The notes: generated from the sequence alone by a model not told the origin. A stretch of 64,000 nt of DNA from Alphaproteobacteria bacterium (GCA_017307375.1 JAFKFH010000004.1:558001-622000), one strand, 5' to 3'; shown: positions 34,777 through 45,798, numbered from the stretch's first letter. A program made the numbers and translations.

Positions 34777-35295
34777 TTGTCCGAGCGGATTGGTCTTTAT
34801 CCCGGTACCTTCGATCCGATCACCAAGGGTCATTACGACATCATCAAGCGCGCGTCGAAACTGGTCGATCGCCTGATCGTCGGCGTCGGTGTCAACCCGG
34901 GCAAGGGGCCGCTGTTCACGATCGAGGAGCGTGTCGATCTCGTCCGGGCGGAATGCGCGGAGATCGGTCCGAAGGGCGCGGTCATCGAGGTGCGGCCGTT
35001 TTCCAACCTGCTGATGCATTTCGCGATGGAAATCGGCGCGGTGATGATCATCCGCGGCCTGCGCGCGGTATCGGACTTCGAGTATGAATTCCAGATGGTC
35101 GGAATGAATGCCCGCCTTAATCCGGACATCGAAACGGTGTTTCTGATGGCGTCCGACAGCTATCAGTTCATCGCCTCGCGGCTGGTCAAGGAAATCGCCA
35201 TGTTCAACGGCGACATCTCCAAGTTCGTGTCGCCGCGCGTGGAAAAGATGGTGCTGGACCGCATCGCCGAGCGCCGTGCCGCGGGCGGCAACTGA
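34777..35295 (+). CDS. coaD: phosphopantetheine adenylyltransferase
   Basis: A 172-residue hexameric enzyme making dephospho-CoA from 4'-phosphopantetheine and ATP, the fourth step of CoA synthesis. The nucleotidyltransferase motif PGTFDPITKGH lies at about 8-18 and the C-terminal FVSPRV loop matches the ISSTxVR-type signature. The TTG at 34777 with GAGGAGG six bases upstream is the start; the longer frame overlaps gyrA. The gene sits right behind gyrA, with the shine-dalgarno inside the gyrA end. Confidence 0.95.
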   Translation: MSERIGLYPGTFDPITKGHYDIIKRASKLVDRLIVGVGVNPGKGPLFTIEERVDLVRAECAEIGPKGAVIEVRPFSNLLMHFAMEIGAVMIIRGLRAVSDFEYEFQMVGMNARLNPDIETVFLMASDSYQFIASRLVKEIAMFNGDISKFVSPRVEKMVLDRIAERRAAGGN

Positions 35296-35330
35296 CCGCC
35301 GACCGGATCGATTCTACAGAGGGTCCAACC

Positions 35331-35879
35331 ATGCGTCAGCTCATCGCAGCCTTCGTCTGCGCCCTTTCACTCATCATTTCAGGAAACGCCATGTCAGCGC
35401 CCGATCCGCAAAACACCATCTACATCGACATGCAGTTCGGCCGCATCGTGATCGAACTGCGCCCTGATCTCGCCCCCAACCACGTTGCCCGCATCAAGGA
35501 ACTGGCGCGCCAGGGCTTCTACGACGGCACGCCGTTCCACCGTGTCATCCGCGGCTTCATGGCCCAGGGTGGCGACCCGACCGGCACCGGCATGGGCGGT
35601 TCCGGCCAGAAGCTGAAGGCCGAGTTCTCCAAGGAGAAGCATGTCCGCGGCTCGGTTTCGATGGCCCGCGCTGCCGACCCGAACTCGGCCGACAGCCAGT
35701 TCTTCATCGTGCTCGAGGCCGCGCCGCATCTGGACGGCCAGTATACGCTGTGGGGCAAGGTCGTCGAAGGCATGGATGTCGTCGACAAGATCAAGAAGGG
35801 TGACCCGGCGCGCAACGGCACGGTCAGCGATCCCGACAAGATCGTGAAGATGCGCGTCGCCGCCGACGTCAAGGAGTGA
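35331..35879 (+). CDS. secreted cyclophilin-type peptidylprolyl isomerase
   Basis: A 182-residue protein with a signal peptide ([20 protein letters not shown]) and a compact bacterial cyclophilin domain. Conserved residues include [14 protein letters not shown] and the ADSQFFI motif. It accelerates proline isomerisation during folding in the periplasm. A start at the internal ATG (residue 21) would give the cytoplasmic form seen in many alphaproteobacteria. Its stop overlaps the queA GTG (GTGA). Confidence 0.93.
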   Translation: MRQLIAAFVCALSLIISGNAMSAPDPQNTIYIDMQFGRIVIELRPDLAPNHVARIKELARQGFYDGTPFHRVIRGFMAQGGDPTGTGMGGSGQKLKAEFSKEKHVRGSVSMARAADPNSADSQFFIVLEAAPHLDGQYTLWGKVVEGMDVVDKIKKGDPARNGTVSDPDKIVKMRVAADVKE

Positions 35880-36943
35880 GCGCAGGCTTGCAGCTTGCCG
35901 ACTTCGACTTCGAGTTGCCGCCGGAGCGCATCGCGACGCGCCCGGCGGAACCCCGCGACAGCGCCAGGCTGCTGGTGGTCGGCCCTGATGAAGGGCTGAC
36001 CGATGCGCGAGTCGGCGATCTCGTCGACTGGCTGCGGCCCGGCGATCTCCTGGTCGCCAACGACACCAAGGTGATCCCGGCACGGCTGTACGGCATCCGG
36101 CCGCGTAGCGGCGGGGCGGGGGCGCGGATAGAACTGTTGCTGCACCGCCGGCTGGGTCCGGGTGCCTGGGCCGCTTTCGCGCGGCCGGCCAAGCGGCTGG
36201 CCCCGGGCGACCGCGTGGTGGTCGCCGACGATCTGGTCGCGACCGTGGTCGACAAGGGCGATGACGGCGAGGTCCGTGTCGATTTCAGCTGCGATGACGC
36301 GACGTTGTTTGCCGCGCTGGAACGCTGGGGCAACCTGCCGCTGCCGCCCTATATCCTCGCGCAGCGTGATGCCGACGACCGCGACCGGCGCGACTACCAG
36401 ACCGTCTTTGCCGACCACGAAGGGTCCGTGGCGGCGCCGACCGCCGGACTGCATTTCACGCCGGAACTGCTTGCCCGCATCGAGGCGCGCGGCGTCAGGC
36501 GGCTGACGGTGACCCTGCATGTCGGGGCCGGCACCTTCCTGCCGGTCAAGACCGAGCGGATCGCCGACCACCGCATGCATGCCGAATGGGGCGAGGTGAC
36601 CGCCGAGGCGGCCGCTGCCGTCAATGCCGCCCGTGCCGCCGGTGGCCGCATTGTTGCCGTCGGTACGACGGCCACGCGGCTGCTGGAAAGCGCGGCCGGA
36701 GAAGATGGGACGATGCTGCCGTTTTCCGGCGAGACCGCCATCTTCATCACCCCGGGCTACAAGTTCCGCGCAGTCGATGTTCTGATGACCAACTTCCATC
36801 TGCCCAAGTCGACGCTGTTCATGCTGGTCTGCGCCTTCGCGGGCATGGACCGGATGAAGCGCGCCTATGCCCATGCCGTGGCTGATGGTTACCGGTTCTA
36901 TTCCTATGGCGATGCCAGCCTGCTGCACCGGACAACCCCATGA
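35876..36943 (+). CDS. queA: S-adenosylmethionine:tRNA ribosyltransferase-isomerase
   Basis: A 355-residue enzyme of queuosine synthesis that moves the ribosyl part of SAM onto 7-aminomethyl-7-deazaguanine in tRNA to give epoxyqueuosine. Family signatures are [19 protein letters not shown] near the start, [23 protein letters not shown] and [17 protein letters not shown] start at 35876 overlaps the isomerase stop, and the stop overlaps the tgt ATG, so queA-tgt is one transcript with coaD and the cyclophilin. Confidence 0.96.
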   Translation: MSAGLQLADFDFELPPERIATRPAEPRDSARLLVVGPDEGLTDARVGDLVDWLRPGDLLVANDTKVIPARLYGIRPRSGGAGARIELLLHRRLGPGAWAAFARPAKRLAPGDRVVVADDLVATVVDKGDDGEVRVDFSCDDATLFAALERWGNLPLPPYILAQRDADDRDRRDYQTVFADHEGSVAAPTAGLHFTPELLARIEARGVRRLTVTLHVGAGTFLPVKTERIADHRMHAEWGEVTAEAAAAVNAARAAGGRIVAVGTTATRLLESAAGEDGTMLPFSGETAIFITPGYKFRAVDVLMTNFHLPKSTLFMLVCAFAGMDRMKRAYAHAVADGYRFYSYGDASLLHRTTP

Positions 36944-38070
36944 CGCGTGACTTTTCCTTCACCTTGCTGGCCGAGGACGGCATGGCCCGCCTCGGCCGTG
37001 TCGATACCGCGCATGGCGAGATCCGGACGCCGGCCTTCATGCCGGTCGGGACCGCCGCCACGGTCAAGGCGATGCTGCCCGAAGCGGTGCGCGAGACCGG
37101 TGCCGACATCCTGCTCTGCAACACCTACCACCTGATGCTGCGCCCGGGGCCCGAGCGGGTCGAGCGCCTGGGCGGGCTGCACCGGTTCATGAACTGGTCA
37201 CGCCCGATCCTGACCGATTCAGGCGGCTATCAGGTGATGTCGCTCAACGAACTGCGAACGATGAGCGAGCGCGGCGTGACCTTCCGCTCGCATCTCGACG
37301 GCAGCCGCCATGAACTGACGCCGGAGCGTTCGGTCGATATCCAGCACAAGCTCGATGCGACCATCACCATGCAGCTCGACGAATGCACCCGCTATCCGGC
37401 GACGGAGGCCGAGGCCGCGCATTCGATGCGGCTGTCGCTGCGCTGGGCCGAGCGGTCGCGGACGGCATTCCGCGACCGGCCGGGCTACGGCATCTTCGGT
37501 ATCGTCCAAGGATCGGTCTATGCCGACCTGCGCGCCGAATCCGTTGCCGGACTGGCCAGGCTGCCGTTCCACGGCTATGCCGTCGGCGGGCTGGCCGTGG
37601 GCGAGGGGCAGGAACTGATGTTCTCCACCCTCGACGTGACCACCCCGCACATGCCGCGCGAGAAGCCGCGCTACCTGATGGGCGTCGGCAAGCCGGACGA
37701 CATTGTCGGGGCCGTCATGCGCGGCATCGACATGTTCGACTGCGTGCTGCCGACGCGGTCCGGCCGTACCGCCCAGGCATGGACCCGGCGCGGTTCGCTG
37801 AACCTGCGCAATGCCCGGCACGCCGAGGATCCGCGACCGTTGGACGAGCATTGCCGCTGCCCGGCCTGCCGCGACTACAGCCGCGCCTACCTGCACCACC
37901 TGACCAAGGCGGGCGAAATCCTCGCCTCGATGCTGCTGACCTGGCACAACCTGACCTACTACCAGGACCTGATGGCCGGCATCCGCGAGGCGATCGGCCA
38001 GGGCCGCATGGCGCAATTCGCGTCCGAGTTCGCGGCGGGGCAGGCGGCAGGCGACATTCCCCCCCTCTGA
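36940..38070 (+). CDS. tgt: queuine tRNA-ribosyltransferase
   Basis: A 376-residue TIM-barrel enzyme that swaps guanine-34 for preQ1 in tRNAs with GUN anticodons. The catalytic Asp residues are in [13 protein letters not shown] and [15 protein letters not shown]. The zinc site is [17 protein letters not shown] near the C-terminus. The ATG overlaps the queA stop by four bases. Confidence 0.97.
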   Translation: MTRDFSFTLLAEDGMARLGRVDTAHGEIRTPAFMPVGTAATVKAMLPEAVRETGADILLCNTYHLMLRPGPERVERLGGLHRFMNWSRPILTDSGGYQVMSLNELRTMSERGVTFRSHLDGSRHELTPERSVDIQHKLDATITMQLDECTRYPATEAEAAHSMRLSLRWAERSRTAFRDRPGYGIFGIVQGSVYADLRAESVAGLARLPFHGYAVGGLAVGEGQELMFSTLDVTTPHMPREKPRYLMGVGKPDDIVGAVMRGIDMFDCVLPTRSGRTAQAWTRRGSLNLRNARHAEDPRPLDEHCRCPACRDYSRAYLHHLTKAGEILASMLLTWHNLTYYQDLMAGIREAIGQGRMAQFASEFAAGQAAGDIPPL

Positions 38071-38122
38071 AGCACGGAAACGGCGTCGCGCTTTCCCCGG
38101 GTAACTCGGGTATGCTGGTGCC

Positions 38123-40123
38123 ATGGCGGTACCCGAGACATCTTTCGAACTCTACGAATACCAGAACGACTACTGGGTACTGGTCGAGCGGTTCGCCGCC
38201 CGCGAACGCGAGGCCGCGCTCTACCTCGCCCGCCAGATCGAGCAGCGCAACCGCCGCGCCTGGATCAAGATCGTCAAGTCGGCGTTCAATCCGGACAGCG
38301 GGTCCTGGGACGAACTGGTCGTCCATCGTTCGGCGGCATTGCTGGCCCACGAAGCCAAGTACGGCTCGATCGAAACGGTGGACCACTACGTCGTCTACCA
38401 GCTCGCCGGCGGCAAGTGGCTCGAAGTACGCGAATTCGGCAATGCCGGCACCGAGTTGCAGGGGTTCATCGGCGCGCTGAAGCGTACCCCCCCGCCATCG
38501 GCGATGCGGGTCGTCAAGGAAACGCGGACCCGCGGCGGCAAGGCGATGGGACGCCAGATTCTTTATGAGTCGACGCCGCCGGCACTGTTGATGACTGCCC
38601 CGCCGCTGCCGGGCGAAGACATGCTGCCGCCGCCCCGTCCGGCCGGCACGTCGTCGGCCGAGGATACCGCCGTCGTCTGGCGCTTCTTCTCGATCCTGAT
38701 CATCGCGATGCTGATCGGAGGGATTTGCGCCGGCACCTTGATGCTGGTGGCGACGGGGGCGTTCCCACGTGGCTTTGCCGACGCCGACACGTTCCGCTAT
38801 CTGCTGGTCGGGGTCTTTGCCGGCGGGTCGATGTTGGCCTACTTCTCGCTGGCCGCTGCCTTCGACGTCTCCGCCTCCCGCGTGGTCGCCGCCTTCTCCG
38901 ACGTCGAGGCCAGCGCAGCCGAGCCCCGCGTCATGCTGCTTGGTCCGACCCGCCAGGTAACCCCGGCTCTGCCCGAGTTGCCGCCGATGGCCGACGCGCC
39001 GGCGGCCGAACCGACGCTGTCGGACGCGCCCGGGGGGCCGACCGGCACCGCGGACGGCATGTCGGCCGAGCTGGCGGCAGATGGTCCGGATGATCCGCCT
39101 GAACCGCCGAAACCGACCGGGACGGCCGACCCGGAACCGGCCCACTGGGAACCGACCGTCACCCAGGACATGTCGGATGCCGAGGCCGGATTCGTATCCT
39201 ATCTGCCGATCCCCGGCTCGACCCCACCGCCGCCGCCGGGCGAGATTGCCGAGGATCGTGCGACTGCCGAAATGCTGTCCACGGTCGAAGCCAGCCGCGG
39301 TCTGCTGGCGCTGATGGGGCATGTCGTCGCCAAGCTCAAGGACCAGGTCACCACCCGCGATGCCGTGGCCGATCGTTTTCTCGGGCTGATCGCGGTGGGG
39401 GCGGTGCGCGAATTGACGCTCAGCGGCGAGGTCGGTTCCGGCCAGCGCCTGCCGCTGCTGCAATCGATCGGCTTCATCTCGGCCTCGGCGGCGGACGGGA
39501 TCAGCCGCTGGTGTCTCGATGGCGGTGGCAGCCTGGCGGTGCCGGCCTATGGGCGGGCCGTGGCGTTGGGCGAGGCACTGATGGCGGCGATGATGAACCA
39601 GCCCGATGACCTGTCGTCGATGACCGCGCTGGCCGGTGAATTGCGCGATTTCCGGGTGGCGATGGCCGAGGTCGTCGAAGTTCACCGCCGCTTGCTGATT
39701 GCCCTGTTGCCCGGCACCGGCGAGGAGCCGCTGGATCTGCGGCTCGGCGCCGAGATGCGGCGGCGGCCGGGCCAGGTCAACCCGCTCGCGATCGACGGGC
39801 AGGGCAATGACCGTGTCCTGCGGTATTGGACCACCGGTGCCGACGCCGCCTATCTGATGACCAGTACGGTTGCCCGCCGGGTGCATCACGGCGAACTGGC
39901 GGGGCAGGGTATCGGTCTTGCGGAAACCGATGCGGTCGTGGCGGCCGGTCACTATCACGCGCTGGGCCAGGATCTTGCCCTTGATGCAGCCCGCGCCTCG
40001 CGCGCCCTGGGAGGCATGCCGGTGGTTGCCGCGGGCGCGGAGGGCGGCACGACCTATGCCGCGCTCAACCCGGAACGGCTCGGCCATGCGCCGACACCGG
40101 CCCCGTTTTCGCCGCTGAACTGA
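38123..40123 (+). CDS. two-helix membrane protein of unknown function
   Basis: A 666-residue protein without a family I recognise. Residues 1-150 form a folded, charged domain (starts ETSFELYEYQNDYWVLVERF). Two transmembrane helices at about 187-211 and 226-248 are separated by a short periplasmic hairpin. Residues 250-380 are low-complexity, rich in Pro and Ala. Residues 390-666 form a helical, probably cytosolic domain (for example RGLLALMGHVVAKLKDQVTT). It stands alone, 52 bp after tgt and 20 bp before cdd, probably in their transcript. A regulatory or scaffold role is only a guess. Confidence 0.7.
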   Translation: MAVPETSFELYEYQNDYWVLVERFAAREREAALYLARQIEQRNRRAWIKIVKSAFNPDSGSWDELVVHRSAALLAHEAKYGSIETVDHYVVYQLAGGKWLEVREFGNAGTELQGFIGALKRTPPPSAMRVVKETRTRGGKAMGRQILYESTPPALLMTAPPLPGEDMLPPPRPAGTSSAEDTAVVWRFFSILIIAMLIGGICAGTLMLVATGAFPRGFADADTFRYLLVGVFAGGSMLAYFSLAAAFDVSASRVVAAFSDVEASAAEPRVMLLGPTRQVTPALPELPPMADAPAAEPTLSDAPGGPTGTADGMSAELAADGPDDPPEPPKPTGTADPEPAHWEPTVTQDMSDAEAGFVSYLPIPGSTPPPPPGEIAEDRATAEMLSTVEASRGLLALMGHVVAKLKDQVTTRDAVADRFLGLIAVGAVRELTLSGEVGSGQRLPLLQSIGFISASAADGISRWCLDGGGSLAVPAYGRAVALGEALMAAMMNQPDDLSSMTALAGELRDFRVAMAEVVEVHRRLLIALLPGTGEEPLDLRLGAEMRRRPGQVNPLAIDGQGNDRVLRYWTTGADAAYLMTSTVARRVHHGELAGQGIGLAETDAVVAAGHYHALGQDLALDAARASRALGGMPVVAAGAEGGTTYAALNPERLGHAPTPAPFSPLN

Positions 40124-40143
40124 CCCCCCAGGAGAACCCGACC

Positions 40144-40548
40144 ATGGATCCGGAACTGCTGGCTGCCGCCCGCGCCGTCCGTCGCAGCGCCTATGCCCCG
40201 TACAGTCGATTCAAGGTCGGGGCGGCGCTGCGCGACGAACGCGGTCGCATCCATGTCGGCTGCAATGTCGAGAATGCAGCCTATCCGCTGGGCACCTGCG
40301 CCGAGGCGGGGGCGATCGCGGCGATGATCGCGGCCGGCGGCAAGCGCTTCCAGGCGGTGGCGATCGTCGGCAACGGGGCGGCGGCCTGCGCGCCCTGCGG
40401 TGGCTGCCGCCAGCGGTTGTATGAATTCGGACTGCCCGGGGCGTTCGCGATCCTTGCGGGGGCGTCATCTCGCCGCGTCGTCAGCCGGCCGCTCGTCGAG
40501 CTATTGCCACTCGCCTTCGGACCGCACAATCTGGTCGAGGCATCCTAG
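40144..40548 (+). CDS. cdd: cytidine deaminase
   Basis: A 134-residue zinc enzyme that deaminates cytidine and deoxycytidine to the uridines. The zinc ligands are Cys52 (in TCAEAGAI, with catalytic Glu54), Cys85 and Cys88 (CAPCGGC). GGAG lies just before the ATG. First gene of a nucleoside-salvage run (cdd, kinase, punA, deoA, deoB), consistent with use of external nucleosides as carbon or nitrogen source. Confidence 0.96.
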   Translation: MDPELLAAARAVRRSAYAPYSRFKVGAALRDERGRIHVGCNVENAAYPLGTCAEAGAIAAMIAAGGKRFQAVAIVGNGAAACAPCGGCRQRLYEFGLPGAFAILAGASSRRVVSRPLVELLPLAFGPHNLVEAS

Positions 40549-40577
40549 AATTTCCCGCAGGGAGGGGCAGTCCGCAG

Positions 40578-43500
40578 GTGGGCGACGATAGCGATCCGGC
40601 CATGCTCCCCGCTCTCGGCAATGATGCCGATCTGCTGCGGCGCCAGTTCGCCGAAATCCTCGATGCGCTGCCCCAGGCCATCACGATCTACGATGACACA
40701 GGGCGGGTTGTCTGGTGCAACCGGGTGCTGCTGCGCGATTTCGGTCTGACGCGCGACGCCATGGTCGGCCGCACGGCTGCGGAACTGTCGACGTTGCATG
40801 CGCAGGTCCTCAAGCGTTTCGACGATGTCGAGATCGTATCGGCATCGGATCTGATCGCGGTACGCGGCGCGTCATTGGCGCGCGCCGACGGCGCGCCCCA
40901 CGATCTGCTGGATCGCGACGGCCGGCATCACACCCTTCGCGACTACCGCCTGTCTGGCGGCGGGGTCCTCACGGTCCGCAGCGACGAGACCTCGATTGCC
41001 GCTGCCCGGCTGGCCGCGGGGACGGCATCGCAGAGCCTTGCCGACGTTATCGCCAACATGCATGAGAGCCTGTTGTTCTTTGGGCCCGATCGCTGTCTGA
41101 AGTTTTGCTCGGCCGCCTATTATGTCGAGTTTCCCGAACTTCAGGGATTGGTCGAGCCTGGCCAGTCCTATGCTCATATGGTCGACCTGATCTGGGCCAA
41201 CGTCCCGGCCGTTCGCGCGCAGTATCCGGACCGGGAAGCCTGGAAAGCCATGCGCCTGGCGACCTTCGATCAGCCGACCGCGTCGCGTATCCGGCGGCAC
41301 GGCGACCGTTGGTATCGTGTGTCGGAGCGCAAGACTGCCGATGGCGGTCTGCTGCGTGTCGCCGTCGACGTTACCGAAATCGAACTCGCGCGTGCCGCCG
41401 CGCTGGCAAGCGAACAGCGTTTTAATCTGGCGGTCAAAGGCGCCGGGGTCGGTCTGTTCGATTGGGATGTCGAACGGGGGCTGTATCTGTCGGAACGAAG
41501 CCGCGAGATCCTCGGCCTGGGCAGCGAGGACGTCAGCGGCTGGCGGCAGGCAGACTGGCTTGGCCATGTCCATCCGGCCGATCGTCAGCAGGTCAGCGCA
41601 TGGACCGACGCCCTGATGCGGTCCGAAGGCACCCTTTCCGTCGAATATCGGGCGATCCGGCCCGATGGTTCGGTTCGCATCTGCATCAATTCCGGTGCGT
41701 CCGCCCATGGAAACGCCGGCCGGGCGACCCGCGTCGCCGGCTCGATGCTCGACGTCACGGAGCAGCGCGAGCGCGAGCGGCGCTTCCTCGACGTGCTCAA
41801 GCATATCCCCGAATCACTGACTCTTTACGACGCCGACCAGCGCCTGGTCCTGATCAGCCAGCGCACCCTGGATTTCGAAATTCCCCGGGTTCGCGACAAG
41901 ATCCGGCTGGGCATGTCGTTCCGCGAGGTGATCGGCGCCATCTGGGATGCCGGCTATATCCCGTCCGACGTACCGTTCGCGACCAGGGAAGGCTTCATCG
42001 AGTGGCGCGTCGGTCATTTCCACGACCCGCCGCCGCCGCGCCTGATCCAGATGGGCGACGTCCATGTCCTGATCGTCGAACGGAAGACCGTCGACGGCGG
42101 CCTGTTGCGGATCACCATCGACATTTCCGAGCTCGAGCAGGCGCGGGCCGCGCTGACCGAGGCCGAGCAGCGCTACGCGCTTGTCGTCAACGGCACCGAT
42201 GTCGGCATCTACGACTGGGATGTCCGCACCGGCCGGATCTTCCGCAACGAGACCCACCGGGCCATTCTCGGCGACGCTCCGGGCACGCCACCACCCGGTC
42301 TCGATGCTTACCTGGCGCAGGTCCATCCCGACGATCGGGCGGCGGCGCGCGACTGGTTTCGCGACGTGCTGATAGCCGGGCGCAGCGATCCGATCGAATA
42401 CCGCTATGCCAGGCCGGACGGGGTGCAGCGCTGGTTTTCGACGCGTGGTGTCTGCCAGCGCGGGGAGGACGGGCGGGCAATCCGGTTCCTCGTCGCCACG
42501 CACGACGTGACCGACCGCAAGGAAACCGAGCTGGCGCTGCGCCGCAGCGAGGAGCGGTTCGCGCTGGCGATCGAAGGGGCCCACGAGGCGATATGGGACT
42601 GGGATATCGCTGCAGACCGCCTTTATGCAGCGCCGCGCCTGCTCGACCTGCTCGGCGTCACGCGGCTGGGGGGGACTCTCGGCGATTTGCTGGCCCATGC
42701 CGCCGCCGAGGAACGCGACCGGGTCAGGGCCGAGATCGCCGTGGCCTTCGCCTCGGCCGCCGACCGTCTCGACATCGAATTCCGCGTTCCCGGTCCGAAC
42801 GAACGCTGGCTCAAGCTGCGGGGCTTCATCGTGCGCAACCCCGACGGGGCCGCCCGCCGCGTCGTCGGGTCGATCGGCGACGTCACCGACGCCAAGCTCG
42901 CCGAAGCCGGGCTGATCGCGGCCAAGCAGACGGCGGAACTGGCAAACCGGGCCAAGAGCGAATTCCTCGCCAACATGAGCCATGAACTGCGCACGCCGCT
43001 GAATGCGATCATCGGTTTCTCCGAGATCATGCAGCAGGAACTGTTCGGGTCGGTGGGGAACCCGCGCTACCGGGAGTATGTCGACAACATCGCGGTGTCG
43101 GGGCGCCATCTGCTGTCGCTGATCAACGACGTGCTGGACATGTCGAAGCTGGAGGCCGGGCAGGTCCAGCTCGATGACGACGTTCTCGATCCGGCGCAGT
43201 TGATCGACACCTGCGTGATGATGGTGCGTGCCCGGGCCGAGGCGCGTGACATCCGCGTGATCAACCAGGTTCGGCCCGCCGCGGTGTCGCTGCGCGCCGA
43301 TCGGCGGGCGCTGCAGCAGGTCGTGCTCAACCTGTTGTCGAATGCGGTCAAGTTCAATGCCGAGCATGGCCGCATCACCATCAGCCTCGACCGGACCGCC
43401 GACGGCGGCTTGGCCCTTCATGTCGCCGATACCGGCATCGGCATCCCGCGCCATGCCCTGGCCAGGGTGATGGAACCGTTCCAGCAGGCCGACATGCGGC

Positions 43501-43649
43501 TGGCGCGCGAGCATGAAGGCACGGGCCTCGGCCTGTCGATTTCGAACGCGCTGATGCGGCTGCATGGCGGCGGCTTGTCGATCGACAGCACCGAGGGTAC
43601 AGGTACGACGGTGACCGCCACCTTTCCCTCCGAACGAGTGATCGCATGA
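40578..43649 (+). CDS. multi-PAS sensor histidine kinase
   Basis: A 1023-residue cytoplasmic kinase with no clear membrane helices. At least five PAS or PAS-like units run from about 18 to 770 (for example VGLFDWDVERGLYLSERS and VGIYDWDVRTGRIFRNET, both PAS_3-like). HisKA follows (phospho-acceptor His802 in ANMSHELRTPLN), then a HATPase domain (NLLSNAVKFN; DTGIGIP; EGTGLGLSI). No receiver domain is attached and no response regulator is nearby. The GTG at 40578 is used. It lies between cdd and punA, and its stop overlaps the punA ATG. Confidence 0.9.
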   Translation: MGDDSDPAMLPALGNDADLLRRQFAEILDALPQAITIYDDTGRVVWCNRVLLRDFGLTRDAMVGRTAAELSTLHAQVLKRFDDVEIVSASDLIAVRGASLARADGAPHDLLDRDGRHHTLRDYRLSGGGVLTVRSDETSIAAARLAAGTASQSLADVIANMHESLLFFGPDRCLKFCSAAYYVEFPELQGLVEPGQSYAHMVDLIWANVPAVRAQYPDREAWKAMRLATFDQPTASRIRRHGDRWYRVSERKTADGGLLRVAVDVTEIELARAAALASEQRFNLAVKGAGVGLFDWDVERGLYLSERSREILGLGSEDVSGWRQADWLGHVHPADRQQVSAWTDALMRSEGTLSVEYRAIRPDGSVRICINSGASAHGNAGRATRVAGSMLDVTEQRERERRFLDVLKHIPESLTLYDADQRLVLISQRTLDFEIPRVRDKIRLGMSFREVIGAIWDAGYIPSDVPFATREGFIEWRVGHFHDPPPPRLIQMGDVHVLIVERKTVDGGLLRITIDISELEQARAALTEAEQRYALVVNGTDVGIYDWDVRTGRIFRNETHRAILGDAPGTPPPGLDAYLAQVHPDDRAAARDWFRDVLIAGRSDPIEYRYARPDGVQRWFSTRGVCQRGEDGRAIRFLVATHDVTDRKETELALRRSEERFALAIEGAHEAIWDWDIAADRLYAAPRLLDLLGVTRLGGTLGDLLAHAAAEERDRVRAEIAVAFASAADRLDIEFRVPGPNERWLKLRGFIVRNPDGAARRVVGSIGDVTDAKLAEAGLIAAKQTAELANRAKSEFLANMSHELRTPLNAIIGFSEIMQQELFGSVGNPRYREYVDNIAVSGRHLLSLINDVLDMSKLEAGQVQLDDDVLDPAQLIDTCVMMVRARAEARDIRVINQVRPAAVSLRADRRALQQVVLNLLSNAVKFNAEHGRITISLDRTADGGLALHVADTGIGIPRHALARVMEPFQQADMRLAREHEGTGLGLSISNALMRLHGGGLSIDSTEGTGTTVTATFPSERVIA

Positions 43650-44482
43650 CCGAGCCATCCGCCGCAGTCGTCCGCGCCCGCATGCCCACGGGCTTCGTGC
43701 CGGAAATCGCCCTGATCCTCGGCTCGGGTCTCGGTCCGCTGGCCGACGCCGTCGCCGAGGCGGTTGTCATACCCTATGCCAAACTGCCGGGCTTTCCGCA
43801 GCCGTCGGTCCCGGGTCATGGCGGCACCCTGCATCTCGGCCATCTCGGCGGCGTGCCGGTGGTCTGCCTGAAGGGGCGGGCCCATTTTTACGAAGGCCAT
43901 GGCTCCGGCGTGATGCGTCCGGCGATCGCGGCCCTGGCGGAACTGGGCTGCCGCGGCATCGTGCTCACCAACGCCGCCGGGTCGCTCGACGCCGACATGC
44001 CGCCGGGCAGCCTGATGATGCTGAACGATCACATAAACTTCGCCGGAACCAACCCGCTGATCGGCGACAGGGGACCCGATGGCGGCCCGATCTTCCTGCC
44101 GATGACCGATCTGTACGATCGCGGGATCCGCGAGATTTTCGCCGAGACGGCGGCCGGCCAGGACATCGACCTGTTCCAGGGTGTCTACGTCTGGTTCACC
44201 GGCCCGATCTTCGAGACGCCGGCCGAGATCCGCGCCGCCCGCATCCTCGGCGGGCACGCCGTCGGCATGTCGACGGTGCCGGAAGCGATCCTGGCGCGCC
44301 GCTACGGCATGAAGGTCGCGGCATTCTCGAACATCACGAATCTGGGCGCCGGCATGGCACCGGACGAAACCCTTAGTCATCACCTGACCATCGACCGCGC
44401 CCGGATCGGTGCCGCCGCCCTCCAGAACCTGCTGATCGGCGGCCTGCCGGCCATGGCCGCGCTGCTGCGGGGCCAGTCCTGA
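43646..44482 (+). CDS. punA: purine-nucleoside phosphorylase (trimeric class)
   Basis: A 278-residue enzyme that cleaves inosine, guanosine and their deoxy forms to base and (deoxy)ribose 1-phosphate. Signatures are ILGSGLGPLADAV, GRAHFYEGH, the NAAGSLDADMPPG segment and VGMSTVPEAILAR, where the Met-Ser-Thr triad contacts the ribose. ATGA overlap with the kinase upstream, and one-base overlap with deoA downstream. Confidence 0.94.
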   Translation: MTEPSAAVVRARMPTGFVPEIALILGSGLGPLADAVAEAVVIPYAKLPGFPQPSVPGHGGTLHLGHLGGVPVVCLKGRAHFYEGHGSGVMRPAIAALAELGCRGIVLTNAAGSLDADMPPGSLMMLNDHINFAGTNPLIGDRGPDGGPIFLPMTDLYDRGIREIFAETAAGQDIDLFQGVYVWFTGPIFETPAEIRAARILGGHAVGMSTVPEAILARRYGMKVAAFSNITNLGAGMAPDETLSHHLTIDRARIGAAALQNLLIGGLPAMAALLRGQS

Positions 44483-45798
44483 TGCTGCTGCCGCAGGAAG
44501 TCATCCGCCGCAAGCGCGACGGCGCCGAACTCAGCGCCGAGGAAATCGCTTTCCTGGTTCGCGGGATCACCGACGGCAACCTCGGCGATGCCCAGGTCGG
44601 TGCCTTCGCGATGGCGGTGTTCTTTCGCGGCATGACCGCGCGCGAGCGGGTCGAGCTGACCCGGGCGATGACCGATTCCGGCGATCGTATCGGCTGGGAT
44701 GACTTGAACCTGCCCGGCCCGACGCTCGACAAGCATTCGACGGGCGGGGTCGGCGACAAGGTCAGCCTCATGCTGGCCCCGATCGTCGCTGCCTGCGGCG
44801 GCTTCGTCCCGATGATCTCCGGCCGCGGCCTCGGCCATACCGGCGGCACGCTCGACAAGCTCGAAGCGATCCCCGGATACGATGTCGCGCCGAGCCGCGA
44901 GCGTTTTCGCGAGGTCGTTGCCCGTTCTGGTTGTGCCATCGTCGGCCAGACCGCCGACCTGGCCCCGGCCGACCGTCGCCTCTATGCCATCCGCGACGTC
45001 ACCGCGACGGTCGAATCGATCGCCCTCATCACGGCCTCGATCCTGTCGAAGAAACTGGCTGCCGGCCTGAAGGGGCTGGTGATGGACGTCAAGTTCGGCA
45101 GCGGGGCGTTTGCGCAACGCTACGAGGATGCCCAGCTTCTGGCCCGCTCGATCGTCGAGGTGGCGACCGGCGCGGGGTTGCCGACCGTCGCGCTGCTGAC
45201 CGACATGAACCAGCCGCTCGGGCGCACCGTGGGCAATGCGCTGGAGGTGCGGGAGGCGATCGATTACCTGACTGGCGCGCGGCGAGATCCGCGGCTGCAC
45301 CTGGTCACCGGGCGCTGCGCGGCCGAGATGCTGATGCTGGGCGGGCTGGTCGATCAGGTCGCCGCCGGCGCCGCGGTCGAGGGAGCATTGTCGTCGGGCA
45401 CCGCCGCGGAACGCTTTTCGGCGATGGTCGCGGGTCTCGGCGGCCCCTCCGACCTGCTCGAGGCGCCGCATCGCCATCTGCCCAAGGCGCCCGTCGTGCG
45501 GGCGGCCTATCCGGTCCGTACCGGTCACGTGCACGCCGTCGACAGCCGCGCGGTGGGGATTGCGGCGCTGGCGCTCGGTGCCGGCCGGACGCGGCCCGGC
45601 GAGGCGATCGATGCGGCCGTCGGTTTCAGCGACGTGGCGGCGCTCGGCGAAGCGGTCGGTCCCGACCGGCCATTGGCCTGGATCCATGCGCGGACCGAAG
45701 ATGCGGCCGAGGCGGCAGCCCGTGCCCTCGATCGCGCCTATGTGGTCGGCGATGGCATCAAGGCGCCCGGCCCGATCGTGCCCGAGCGTATTGCCTGA
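44482..45798 (+). CDS. deoA: thymidine phosphorylase
   Basis: A 438-residue enzyme converting thymidine or deoxyuridine and phosphate to the base and 2-deoxyribose 1-phosphate. The glycosyltransferase family 3 signature [15 protein letters not shown] and the [15 protein letters not shown] loop are intact, and [20 protein letters not shown] matches the phosphate-binding region. It starts inside the punA stop (TGATG). Confidence 0.95.
   Translation: MLLPQEVIRRKRDGAELSAEEIAFLVRGITDGNLGDAQVGAFAMAVFFRGMTARERVELTRAMTDSGDRIGWDDLNLPGPTLDKHSTGGVGDKVSLMLAPIVAACGGFVPMISGRGLGHTGGTLDKLEAIPGYDVAPSRERFREVVARSGCAIVGQTADLAPADRRLYAIRDVTATVESIALITASILSKKLAAGLKGLVMDVKFGSGAFAQRYEDAQLLARSIVEVATGAGLPTVALLTDMNQPLGRTVGNALEVREAIDYLTGARRDPRLHLVTGRCAAEMLMLGGLVDQVAAGAAVEGALSSGTAAERFSAMVAGLGGPSDLLEAPHRHLPKAPVVRAAYPVRTGHVHAVDSRAVGIAALALGAGRTRPGEAIDAAVGFSDVAALGEAVGPDRPLAWIHARTEDAAEAAARALDRAYVVGDGIKAPGPIVPERIA

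Noticed and set aside
37715-40087. Minus-strand open frame of 790 codons
   Set aside because: Antisense of tgt and of the two-helix membrane protein; low-complexity Arg/Gly-rich translation.
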